Shown here: piece after piece, positions 1 through 7,622 of the stretch
How positions within the stretch are numbered: position 1 is the stretch's first letter
How the letters are laid out: every line of letters begins with the position of its first letter
Assembly (NCBI RefSeq): GCF_000250635.1
Contig: NC_016940.1
Coordinates: forward strand, 2,652,001-2,716,000
Direction: 5' to 3'
Source of the DNA: Saprospira grandis str. Lewin
Lineage (GTDB): Bacteria > Bacteroidota > Bacteroidia > Chitinophagales > Saprospiraceae
DNA length: 64,000 nucleotides
The notes under the pieces: generated by a model
Told to the model about the DNA's origin: nothing
The model's database searches: none
The model's input: only the letters and a program-made list of their open reading frames with translations
Made by a program: the position numbers and the translations under genes

Positions 1-931
1 TTCGGTAAAGAAAAGGGGGATTATGCCCTGCATTGAGATAGAGCAAACGGCCCGTGCTGCGGTTGTAGCGGGCCACAAAAAAGGTAATGAATCGGTCGCC
101 TCGGGTGGCTTTTAGGACCTTCTCATTGAGCCGGTCCACAAATTCGGGAATCTTTAGGTCCTTGCGATGAATGAGGGTTTGTAGGTTGGCCTGAAAGTTT
201 GACATCAGGATGGCGGCAGAAATTCCCTTGCCCGAAATATCGGCAATACAAAAGGCAATTTCGTCTTCATTGAGCTCCATAAAGTCATAGTAATCGCCCC
301 CCACGCCCTCATGAGGTTGGTAAATCCCCGCAAAATTAAAGCGTTGATTATTGGGCAGCTTGCTCGGAATGAGCATATTTTGCACCTGATTGGCCAGCCG
401 AAGCTCATGCCGCATTTTCTCTTGGGCCAACTGTCTTTTAAATAGACGCTTGTTTTCTATGGCCACCGCCACCACATTGGTTAGGGTCCCAATAAAGCGA
501 ATGGCCTCAAAGAGATTTTCCCCTTTTCGGGCCTCCTTATAGACAAAGGCAAAGGCAATGGCCTCCTCCTTATGATAGACGGGAATCACATAGTTAAACT
601 CGCAGAGCAAAGGATGGTCCTCCCCAATTTTGGCAATCCGCTGATAGGCCGAAAAATAATCGCTAATGTCTAGAACTAAGAGCTTTTCGTCTACTCCCTT
701 ATGCGTAGCAAGCTGCCAATGCCCATCTTTGCAACTATATAGGGCAAAGCGCTGGGCGCCCATCTCCCAACTTAAGGTATCGGTATAGATTTTAAACAGG
801 TCCTGAATCTTAATGTTGTTGTTGATGGCCTGCGTAATCTCTGATAAGCGGTTAATCTGCAATTGCTGCAAGTAGAGCTTGTGTTCTAGCTCTTCTATCC
901 GCGGCAAGCTTGTTTTATCTTGGCTGTCCAT
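1..931 (-). CDS. SpoIIE-type PP2C serine phosphatase with GAF-like sensor domain (3' end outside window)
   Basis: The reading frame opens at an ATG at 931 on the minus strand and runs off the window edge after 310 codons, so the C-terminus is missing. An N-terminal helical segment (about residues 10-45) precedes a GAF-like region (about 45-165, ending in the typical VVAVAIENKRLFKRQ helix). A SpoIIE/PP2C phosphatase domain starts near 180, with GGDYYDF at 211-217 and ADISGKGISAA at 230-240, the metal-binding signature of RsbU-like phosphatases. Such proteins dephosphorylate anti-anti-sigma factors or similar partners in the cytoplasm. No partner gene is visible here. The domain calls are family knowledge; the ligand and target are unknown. 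Confidence 0.85.
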   Translation of the reverse strand, partial: MDSQDKTSLPRIEELEHKLYLQQLQINRLSEITQAINNNIKIQDLFKIYTDTLSWEMGAQRFALYSCKDGHWQLATHKGVDEKLLVLDISDYFSAYQRIAKIGEDHPLLCEFNYVIPVYHKEEAIAFAFVYKEARKGENLFEAIRFIGTLTNVVAVAIENKRLFKRQLAQEKMRHELRLANQVQNMLIPSKLPNNQRFNFAGIYQPHEGVGGDYYDFMELNEDEIAFCIADISGKGISAAILMSNFQANLQTLIHRKDLKIPEFVDRLNEKVLKATRGDRFITFFVARYNRSTGRLLYLNAGHNPPFLYR

Positions 932-1072
932 AGGCGCCGGTTTTGTCTCTATAAAAGAAGTAGTAATTTAAAGATAAGAAAAATCGCTGGTCTAAGGCCT
1001 TAAACTCTTGTTATTTGGGCGCATCTTCTAACTTAGGCTTTGTATTTTGCGCCTCAATCATTTTTATACCTT

Positions 1073-2269
1073 ATGGATTCACTTACTCAGGCTGTGCTTG
1101 GTGCCGCTTGCGGACAAGCTGTTCTCGGCCGAAAAATTGGCCCTAAAGCCTTGGCTTGGGGCGCTATTGCGGGCACTTTACCCGATCTAGATGTGATTAG
1201 TCGCGTCTTTAGTGAGCATGAAGTTTATGGCTTGCTTTATCATAGAGGATTAACGCACTCTATTTTTATTACGCTGCTAGCTCCGCCTTTATTGGGCTAT
1301 CTGGCCCATAAGCAAAGGGGGGGGGTGGCGGTCCTTTTTGGCCTTTTGCTGGTCCTTTTTATGGGCGGGACGGGCCTCAAAGAAGAGAGCGCTGTTTTAC
1401 AGGGCATTGGCCTTTTTATTCTGGCCGTTACGGCCTGGGTCGGCTGGCGATATTGGGGCAGCAAAAACCCGCCAAAACTTCAAGAAGAACCCGGCTGGAA
1501 AAGCTGGAGCTGGATGTTCTTTTGGGCCATTCTGACTCATTGGCTCATTGATGCCGGCACTAGCTACGGCACCCAAATTTTTGAGCCCTTTTCTTCTTAT
1601 CGATTCTCTTTTAATAATATCGCTATTGCCGACCCACTCTATACTTTGCCGCTTTTACTGGCCGTGATGATTATCCCCTTTTTTAAGAATAAAAGTTGGC
1701 AACAGCGCATCAATACCACCGCTTTGGTCCTTTCTACGGCCTATATGGCCCTTACTTTTGGCATTAAGGCAAAGGTCAATGCGGTCGTTAGCGAAAATAT
1801 TAAGGCCCAAAATATAGAAGAACTCAGCTATGTGACTTATCCCACGATTCTCAATTGTATGCTCTGGCAAACGACTATCGAAACCGCCGATGCCTATTAT
1901 TATGGGGTCTATTCTATCTGGGATGAAGAGCCTACAATAAAGTTCCAAAAGTTACCTAAACAACATCAGTTGCTGGACCGCTGGAAAGGCCATGAGTTTG
2001 TCGATATTCTCCTCTGGTTTTCGCAAGGCTATTATAATGTTACCGAAAATCCAGACGGTAGCCTGCAGTTTAATAATCTTCGCTTTGGCCTGATGGGCTT
2101 TGGCCTCTTAGAGGATAGCGATGGCTATATTTTTAAGTTTAAATTGGCCGAAAAAGATGGCGAGCTAAGCGTAGAACAGGTCCGTGATATGGATAAATTA
2201 CAACCTAAGTTGCTCTTCTCTTTGCTCTGGAATCGCATCTGGGATAAACATCCTGCCGTCAATAAGTAA
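1073..2269 (+). CDS. YdjM/DUF457-like inner-membrane metal-dependent hydrolase
   Basis: A 398-residue membrane protein. I chose the ATG at 1073 over a TTG 33 bases upstream because MDSLTQAVLGAACGQAVLG is the usual N-terminus of this family. GTLPDLDVI (about residues 34-42) and YHRGLTHS (about 56-63) carry the Asp and His residues thought to bind metal. Several hydrophobic segments follow (about 63-140, 155-175, 200-240), then a soluble C-terminal half rich in aromatic residues. The substrate is unknown for the family; the hydrolase label comes from fold prediction. The stop codon lies only about 4 bases before the T-run that opens a GC-rich repeat element. Confidence 0.8.
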   Translation: MDSLTQAVLGAACGQAVLGRKIGPKALAWGAIAGTLPDLDVISRVFSEHEVYGLLYHRGLTHSIFITLLAPPLLGYLAHKQRGGVAVLFGLLLVLFMGGTGLKEESAVLQGIGLFILAVTAWVGWRYWGSKNPPKLQEEPGWKSWSWMFFWAILTHWLIDAGTSYGTQIFEPFSSYRFSFNNIAIADPLYTLPLLLAVMIIPFFKNKSWQQRINTTALVLSTAYMALTFGIKAKVNAVVSENIKAQNIEELSYVTYPTILNCMLWQTTIETADAYYYGVYSIWDEEPTIKFQKLPKQHQLLDRWKGHEFVDILLWFSQGYYNVTENPDGSLQFNNLRFGLMGFGLLEDSDGYIFKFKLAEKDGELSVEQVRDMDKLQPKLLFSLLWNRIWDKHPAVNK

Positions 2270-2272
2270 TTG

Positions 2273-2515
2273 TTTTTTTGGGGCCTCCGCTGCGGCTTCG
2301 CCTTGCGGCGCTACGTTTCGGGGCTCGCAGGTCTGCTCGGCCCTGCGGCCTGACGGCCTTGGTCTGCGGCTTCGCCGCCCCCCTACACATCGCTAGGCCG
2401 GCCAGGGCTACACATCGGTTACTCCCTTCGGTCGTCGAACTGCTCCCTAAAGGGCTTGTTGTGGCCATTTGGCCTGCGGCCAGGGCGGTCAAGCCGCCCC
2501 ATTATTCGCTCTAAA
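2273..2515 (+). repeat. GC-rich multi-hairpin element, copy 1
   Basis: Opens with a T-run and GGGGCC directly after the preceding stop codon, in the sense direction of that gene. It carries the shared core CTCGCAGGTCTGCTCGGCCC and several short GC-rich stem-loops. Its distal part (ACACATCGGTTACTCCCTT) recurs in the copy at the right end of the window. Confidence 0.9.
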
Positions 2516-2526
2516 ATTAGTTGATT

Positions 2527-3642
2527 ATGTCTCTTCTTCATTCGCTCCAATTGGGCCCATTAACACTGAAAAATGCGGTTTTTATGGCGCCGCTCACCCG
2601 CTGCCGAGCCGATAATCCAGAAAGGCTGCCCACGGCCTTGCATCAGGAATATTATGCGCAGCGAGCTACAGCTGGTCTCCTTATTTCAGAGGGCTTGCCC
2701 ATTTCTGATCGAGCTGGGGGCTATTTGTTTGTGCCGGGCATTTATACTCCCGCTCAGGTAGAGGCCTGGAAAGCCGTAACGGCTGCCGTAAAAGCTAAAG
2801 GCGGCCATTTCTTTGCCCAAATTTGGCATGTGGGCCGAGTTTCTCATCCCGATCTGACGAATGGACAAGCACTTTTGGCCCCTTCAGCTATTGCTACGGG
2901 CAGTAAGAGCCGAACCTATGAAGGGCTCAAGCTTTCTCCTGTTCCCAAGGCTATGGACCAAGAAGATATTCAAACCGTAATTAGCCAGTTTAAGCAGGCG
3001 GCCGCCAATGCCTTGGCCGCTGGCTTTGATGGGGTAGAGCTGCATACGAGTAATGGCTATCTTTTTCATCAGTTTTTTGCCAATTCGGCCAACCAACGCC
3101 AAGATGAATATGGCGGCAGTATTCCCAATAGAGCCCGCTTCCTCTTTGAGGTCCTCGAGGCGGTCCAAGAAGTTTGTCCCCTAGAAAGAGTAGGCCTGCG
3201 CTTTAACCCTATGCTCGATGGGCATATCGGTATTGAGGTAGATGAAGAAACGATCCCTTTCTTTGATTATCTCTTAGATAAGCTCAATGATTATCCTTTG
3301 GCTTATGTGCATCTAAGTCGGCCGGGCCAAGCTTTTGCCCACCGCCAATTGGCCGAAAAAGAGAAGGACCCCAATTTGTTTATTCAAGATGTGATTGGCC
3401 ATTATCGCCAAATTTATAAGGGCGTTTTAGTGGCCAATGGCGGCTATACGGCCCAAACTGCCCAAGAGGAATTGGCCCAAAATAGAGCAGATGCTATCGC
3501 TTTTGGCAAAGCCTTTATCTCTAATCCCGATTTGGTCCAAAGAATAGAACAAAATGCAGCCTGGGCGCCCTGGAATCCCGATACTTTTTATACTCAAGGT
3601 CCAGAAGGCTATACCGATTACCCCTTTTTATCTGAGGGCTAG
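2527..3642 (+). CDS. Old Yellow Enzyme family alkene reductase (NemA-like)
   Basis: A 371-residue FMN-dependent TIM-barrel oxidoreductase expected to reduce activated C=C bonds (enones, maleimides, nitro compounds) with NAD(P)H in the cytoplasm. I start it at the ATG at 2527 rather than the TTG six bases earlier. Family signatures are LGPLTLKNAVFMAPLTRCRA at the N-terminus, AQIWHVGRVSHPDL near residue 100, GFDGVELHTSNGYLFHQFF near 165-185 (active-site His and Asn), DEYGGSIPNRARFLFEV, and ANGGYTAQTAQEEL in the phosphate-binding region. Length is typical of NemA/YqjM relatives. It stands alone and ends at a bidirectional terminator shared with the convergent gene. The physiological substrate is not inferable. 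Confidence 0.93.
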   Translation: MSLLHSLQLGPLTLKNAVFMAPLTRCRADNPERLPTALHQEYYAQRATAGLLISEGLPISDRAGGYLFVPGIYTPAQVEAWKAVTAAVKAKGGHFFAQIWHVGRVSHPDLTNGQALLAPSAIATGSKSRTYEGLKLSPVPKAMDQEDIQTVISQFKQAAANALAAGFDGVELHTSNGYLFHQFFANSANQRQDEYGGSIPNRARFLFEVLEAVQEVCPLERVGLRFNPMLDGHIGIEVDEETIPFFDYLLDKLNDYPLAYVHLSRPGQAFAHRQLAEKEKDPNLFIQDVIGHYRQIYKGVLVANGGYTAQTAQEELAQNRADAIAFGKAFISNPDLVQRIEQNAAWAPWNPDTFYTQGPEGYTDYPFLSEG

Positions 3643-3649
3643 CATAAAA

Positions 3650-3680
3650 AAGGAGCAAGCGTAATTTACGCTTGCTCCTT
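3650..3680. terminator. Bidirectional intrinsic terminator
   Basis: Perfect 15-bp stem with a one-base centre (AAGGAGCAAGCGTAA and its complement), preceded by A-residues on the + strand. It lies between the convergent Old Yellow Enzyme and glutamate-synthase-domain genes. Confidence 0.88.
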
Positions 3681-3697
3681 GCTTTTAGGGCCTTGCT

Positions 3698-5314
3698 CTA
3701 TTCATAATTAGAGCCTTCTTCTAAGTATTGTAGCATCTCTTTGCGATAGAGGTCAGGCAGACAGCCTTCTTGGCCTTGTAGTAGGCAACCTACAGGAATC
3801 TCTGGATAAAGTTGGTCATATCTTCGGACCTCACTCATCGAAATCCGTCGAAGAATATGTTTTCTAGATAGTTCTGAGGGCTCTTTCATGCCCGCCGCTG
3901 CGAGTAGTTCAACTAAAGCATGCACGGTCTTTTTATGAAAGGAGTAAATCCGCTCGGCCTTATCTGGAACATTTAGGCCTTTCATCAGTTGTTTGTTTTG
4001 GGTGGCTACCCCTGTAGGGCATTTATTGGTATGGCATTCTAGGGCCTGAATACAACCCACGGCCATCATCATGGCGCGGGCACTATAACAAGCATCGGCG
4101 CCTAGGGCCAAGGTTTTGGCCAAATCAAAGCCACAGCTAATTTTACCCGCGGCCAAGACCTTAATATCCTTTTTGAGGTCAAAGCCCCGAAGGGTGTCTA
4201 CGGCAAAGCTCAGCCCATCGCGTAGGGGCATTCCTAGGGAGTCGGAAAATTCTACAGGAGCGGCACCAGTTCCCCCTTCTCCACCATCAATAGTAATAAA
4301 GTCGGGCTTGATGCCTGTTTTGACCATGGCTTTGCAAAGATCGTAAAACTCAATTTCAGAGCCAATACAGAGCTTAAAGCCAATAGGGCGGCCCTTAGAC
4401 AACTGCCGAAGTTGGGCCACAAACTGCAGCAACCCCTCTGGTCCCTGAAAAGCTTTGTGGTAGGGTGGCGAAAGCACATCGGTTCCTGCTTGCACTCCCC
4501 GAATTTTAGCAATTTCGGCGGTGTTTTTCTTGGCGGGCAAAATACCGCCATGTCCGGGTTTTGCCCCTTGCGAGAGTTTAATTTCCACCATTTTGATGTC
4601 GGGATGGTCCACTGTTTTCGCAAACTTATCGGGGTCAAAGTTGCCATCATCGGCTCGGCAGCCAAAGTAGCCCGTTCCAATTTGCCAGATGAGGTGACCG
4701 CCTTGAGAGAGGTGGTAGGGACTAACTCCGCCCTCGCCAGTATTTTGGGCAAAGCCGCCTTTGGCGGCCCCTTTGTTCATGGCCATCACGGCATTGGCAG
4801 AAAGGGAGCCGAAGCTCATGGCCGAAATATTAAAAATGCTAAGATCGTAGGGCTGACTACAGTCTGGTCCACCTACAGAAACCTTGGGATCTTGTTCAAT
4901 ACTATCAAAGGCAAAGGGGTAAGTAGAATGCGTCATCCATTCATAGCCTTCATCATAGATATCGAGTTGGGTACCAAAAGGAACTGTTTCCTTGGCTTTT
5001 TTGGCCCTTTGATAAATGAGGGAGCGCTTGCGGCGGCTAAAAGGCGTATGGTCCAAATCCGACTCAATAAAATACTGGCGGATAGCGGGACGCAGGCCCT
5101 CTAAAAAGTAGCGCATTCGGCCAATGAGGGGGTGTGTTTTTCGAATGGCATGATCGGTCTGAATCATATCCTGAAGGCCCATAAAGAAGAGCGGGAGTAA
5201 AATAACTAGGGCCCAAAGGAAGTGAATAGACAGAAAATAGGCCGCAATCGCGGTGGCGGCAAAGAGCAGCAGCGATACGGCCAAAAATTTCTGGGGAAAG
5301 TTGTTAATCGTCAT
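3698..5314 (-). CDS. FMN-binding glutamate synthase domain protein, membrane-anchored
   Basis: A 538-residue protein with two hydrophobic segments at the N-terminus (about residues 10-45), then a stand-alone glutamate synthase central/FMN domain. Visible signatures are NTGEGGVSPYH, ISQG-like HLIWQIGTGYFGCR, KLSQGAKPGHGGILP, FITIDGGEGGTGAAP and LGADACYSARAMMMAVGC, followed by a CHTNKCPTGVATQ cysteine cluster resembling the 3Fe-4S site of GltB. The amidotransferase domain of true glutamate synthase is absent, so GOGAT activity cannot be assumed. These single-domain proteins are common in Bacteroidota and their reaction is unsettled. It begins 26 bases after the TlpA-like gene, so the two probably share a transcript. 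Confidence 0.88.
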   Translation of the reverse strand: MTINNFPQKFLAVSLLLFAATAIAAYFLSIHFLWALVILLPLFFMGLQDMIQTDHAIRKTHPLIGRMRYFLEGLRPAIRQYFIESDLDHTPFSRRKRSLIYQRAKKAKETVPFGTQLDIYDEGYEWMTHSTYPFAFDSIEQDPKVSVGGPDCSQPYDLSIFNISAMSFGSLSANAVMAMNKGAAKGGFAQNTGEGGVSPYHLSQGGHLIWQIGTGYFGCRADDGNFDPDKFAKTVDHPDIKMVEIKLSQGAKPGHGGILPAKKNTAEIAKIRGVQAGTDVLSPPYHKAFQGPEGLLQFVAQLRQLSKGRPIGFKLCIGSEIEFYDLCKAMVKTGIKPDFITIDGGEGGTGAAPVEFSDSLGMPLRDGLSFAVDTLRGFDLKKDIKVLAAGKISCGFDLAKTLALGADACYSARAMMMAVGCIQALECHTNKCPTGVATQNKQLMKGLNVPDKAERIYSFHKKTVHALVELLAAAGMKEPSELSRKHILRRISMSEVRRYDQLYPEIPVGCLLQGQEGCLPDLYRKEMLQYLEEGSNYE

Positions 5315-5340
5315 AATTTATTGCGTCAGTGAATACCTGA

Positions 5341-5865
5341 CTACTTCGCTTTTTTAACCCACTTTTGGAGTTTTTTTGCGGCTTTGGGGTCAGAGGGCTG
5401 CAGGGCATCTCTATCGACAAAGTTTCCTTCAGCATCAACAATCAGGTAGTGAGGAATGCTATAAATATAAAAAAAACGAAGTAATTCTTTACTGTCTCGA
5501 CCAGCTCTTTGCCAATGCTCGCCAGTTTGGCGGAGTTCGAGCTTATCTAGGGCCTTTTGCCAAGACTGGGGCTTATCGTCTAATGAGAGGTAGAGAAAAA
5601 CGACTTCTTCGCCTAGTTTTTCATGTAATTTCTTGGAGTGGGGCATTGCTTTTTTGCAAGGGCCGCACCAGCTGGCCCAAAAATCAATATAAATCACTTT
5701 GCCTTTGTGCTGGGCCAAGATATCGGCTAGGCTTTTTTCTTGCTCGCCATCTGCAGAGTTGAAGCTATGGCTGCTGAGCAATTCGGGCAGTGTTTTATTG
5801 GATTGTGCGAAGAGGTTGCCTCCTAGAAAGAAGAGAAAACTGAGGGACAAGAGTAGCTTGTTCAT
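5341..5865 (-). CDS. TlpA/ResA-like secreted thioredoxin-fold protein
   Basis: A 174-residue protein with a signal peptide (about residues 1-20, ending LFAQ) and a thioredoxin fold. The redox motif WCGPC is at 66-70 within YIDFWASWCGPCKKAMP, followed by the cis-Pro region IPHYLIVD. Such proteins act in the periplasm as disulfide reductases, for example in cytochrome c maturation or oxidative stress. No cytochrome genes are nearby, so the partner is unknown. It is the probable first gene of a two-gene unit with the downstream FMN protein. Confidence 0.9.
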   Translation of the reverse strand: MNKLLLSLSFLFFLGGNLFAQSNKTLPELLSSHSFNSADGEQEKSLADILAQHKGKVIYIDFWASWCGPCKKAMPHSKKLHEKLGEEVVFLYLSLDDKPQSWQKALDKLELRQTGEHWQRAGRDSKELLRFFYIYSIPHYLIVDAEGNFVDRDALQPSDPKAAKKLQKWVKKAK

Positions 5866-5962
5866 AGAATTGATATTGAATGTGAAAGGATGCAGGAGGG
5901 ACGTTATTTAGGCTCAATATTAGGGCCAGCTTTTTTTCTGTTTAGCTGTTGTTTTGGATCTA

Positions 5963-6122
5963 GGGCGGCGGCGAAGCCGCCGCAAAGGAGCGCAGCGACG
6001 CGGCTGAGGGATGGATAGCAGTGGCCGAAGGCCAGACCGAGCCAGCGAAGCTGGCGAAGGGCCGAGCAGACTTGCGAGCTGCGGCACAGCCCGACCCGCC
6101 CGCAGGGCGGGGCAGCCCCAAA
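5963..6122 (-). repeat. GC-rich multi-hairpin element, copy 2
   Basis: Reverse orientation, closing with GGGCGGGGCAGCCCC. It lies between divergent genes (TlpA-like and TPR). It contains the core AGGGCCGAGCAGACTTGCGAG and a CGGCGGCGAAGCCGCCG hairpin at the other end. Confidence 0.9.
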
Positions 6123-6230
6123 TCCTGATGGAAATTAGAAAATAGCAAGGAAAATAAGTCTGCTTAGGGCGAATATTTGGCCTGCTTCTAAAAAAGATTT
6201 AGTGAAATCTAGGTTTTTTAAGAAGTTGTT

Positions 6231-6238
6231 TATCTTTG
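6231..6238 (+). promoter_or_regulatory. Candidate Bacteroidota -7 box (TATCTTTG)
   Basis: Matches TAnnTTTG, 57 bases before the TPR protein start. No convincing TTTG lies 19-20 bases upstream, so this is a half-supported promoter. Confidence 0.45.
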
Positions 6239-6294
6239 CAAGCAAATTTTTTTTTACAAGATCAAATCAGCTGGCTGAAAAAGAAAGAGATATA

Positions 6295-7008
6295 ATGGCA
6301 GATCAACCCATAAAAACGGAGCTTCAGGATTTTGACGTAGATCAGTTTCGCGATCAAACTACAGAAACTTTTGAGAAGTATAAGAACGTGATTTTTGGCG
6401 CTTTGCTCGCCGTTGTCCTCATTGGTGGGGGCTACTATTTCTATAGTGACTTTTACATGAAGCCTAGAAATGAGAATGCCAACAAGGCTATTTTTCAGGC
6501 TGAGGCTATGTTTCAGAAAGATTCTTTTTTGCTAGCCCTCAATGGTACAGGCGCGGCTTTGGCCGGGCAGATGGGCGGCAGCTATGAAGGTTTTCTAGAT
6601 ATTATTGCTAACTATAGTGGAACAGATGCGGCCAACCGTGCGCATTATGGCGCTGGGGCTTCTTTGCTTCGCTTGGGCAAGGCTGAAGAAGCGATTAAGT
6701 ACTTGGAAGCTTATAACGGCAAAGATGGTTATTCTCAGGCTGCAGCTTATGCGCTTTTGGGTGATGCTTACTCGGAAACGAATGACAATGAGCAGGCTTT
6801 GAGCTATTATGAGCAGGCGGCTAAAGAGAGCCCTAATGCCATGATGACGCCTATTTATATGCGTAAGGCGGCCCTCTTTAATGAGGTCGTGATGAACAAT
6901 GCAAGCCGTGCATTGGAGCTATACAAAGAGATTGAACAGAAGTATCCTGAAGCAGCTGAGCGCTTGAACATCTCAAAAGATGTGGTTCGCTTGGAGCAAG
7001 GAAAATAA
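6295..7008 (+). CDS. Membrane-anchored tetratricopeptide repeat protein (YfgM-like)
   Basis: A 237-residue protein. The ATG at 6295 (MADQPIKTELQDFD) is preferred over an upstream in-frame ATG at 6202 because the latter would lie upstream of the candidate promoter at 6231. A single membrane segment lies near residues 34-55 (VIFGALLAVVLIGGGYYFY) after an acidic cytoplasmic tail. TPR-like helices follow, including AHYGAGASLLRLGKAEEAIKYL and AAAYALLGDAYSETNDNEQAL. The layout resembles YfgM, an envelope TPR chaperone accessory, though this is only topology and repeat type. It is monocistronic, ending at a strong terminator. Confidence 0.8.
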   Translation: MADQPIKTELQDFDVDQFRDQTTETFEKYKNVIFGALLAVVLIGGGYYFYSDFYMKPRNENANKAIFQAEAMFQKDSFLLALNGTGAALAGQMGGSYEGFLDIIANYSGTDAANRAHYGAGASLLRLGKAEEAIKYLEAYNGKDGYSQAAAYALLGDAYSETNDNEQALSYYEQAAKESPNAMMTPIYMRKAALFNEVVMNNASRALELYKEIEQKYPEAAERLNISKDVVRLEQGK

Positions 7009-7030
7009 GATATGATTCAGCAAAGAGAAA

Positions 7031-7062
7031 GGGCGCCGACCAATTGGTCGGCGCCCTTCTTT
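7031..7062 (+). terminator. Intrinsic terminator after TPR gene
   Basis: A perfect 26-base palindrome (GGGCGCCGACCAA and complement, 7031-7056) followed by a CTTCTTTTTT tract. Confidence 0.9.
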
Positions 7063-7080
7063 TTTGGCCCTAAGGCTCAT

Positions 7081-7617
7081 TTAGATGGCAATGATTTCAA
7101 AACCATTGGCGGTAGGACGAAGGATAAACATGGCCATATCAGAGGCCGAGAAAAGCGCCTGCTTTTTGGGCAGCAAGTTGGCGCCATTAAAGAAGATATC
7201 GCCTGCTTGTAGGTTGTACATTTGCTGGCGCTGCGGATATTTGGCCGCAAACTCTTCTTTGTCCATGACTTCCGATTTATAGCTATCTAGGTACATCTGA
7301 TAACTAACTTGAATGTCGCTGCGAATGGGGTTCTCATCGCAAAAATCAGATTTTAGCTGGGGCGTAATGCTAAAACGCTGCCCCGACTCCATCGCAATGA
7401 CCTCCGAGGCTAGACTGTTGGCCACCAATTGGCAGTTGCCATCAAAATAGGCCTTGATGAGTTCTTGCCCAAAGGCGAGGGCCTTGGCTTTCTCCTTAGA
7501 GATAGGAGCCTTAATGGTACTGCTGCTAATAGTACTGCCCTTTTTTTGGGCCAATAGGTTGGGGCCTGCCAATAGGAAGCAGGCGGCAAAGAAAATACTG
7601 AATACTGTTTTCATCAT
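7081..7617 (-). CDS. Hypothetical secreted protein
   Basis: A 178-residue protein with a signal peptide (about residues 1-24, ending NLLAQK). It starts 5 bases after the stop of the GCS2-CBS gene, so the two are very likely cotranscribed. The mature part has a region that fits a SnoaL/NTF2-like or DUF4440-like small alpha/beta domain (ALAFGQELIKAYFDGNCQLV, later ILRPTANGFEIIAI), but I do not recognise a specific family. It starts MM, so initiation could be three bases later. Confidence 0.7.
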   Translation of the reverse strand: MMKTVFSIFFAACFLLAGPNLLAQKKGSTISSSTIKAPISKEKAKALAFGQELIKAYFDGNCQLVANSLASEVIAMESGQRFSITPQLKSDFCDENPIRSDIQVSYQMYLDSYKSEVMDKEEFAAKYPQRQQMYNLQAGDIFFNGANLLPKKQALFSASDMAMFILRPTANGFEIIAI

Positions 7618-7622
7618 AGTTT

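Noticed and set aside
2259-2514. Open frames of 60-80 codons on both strands across GC-rich elements, here and at the other copies
   Set aside because: They are rich in Arg, Ala, Gly and Pro, change frame between copies, and lie fully within the repeats.
4412-5104. A 230-codon plus-strand frame opposite the glutamate-synthase-domain gene
   Set aside because: It is the shadow of a strongly conserved gene; the translated product has no recognisable motif.
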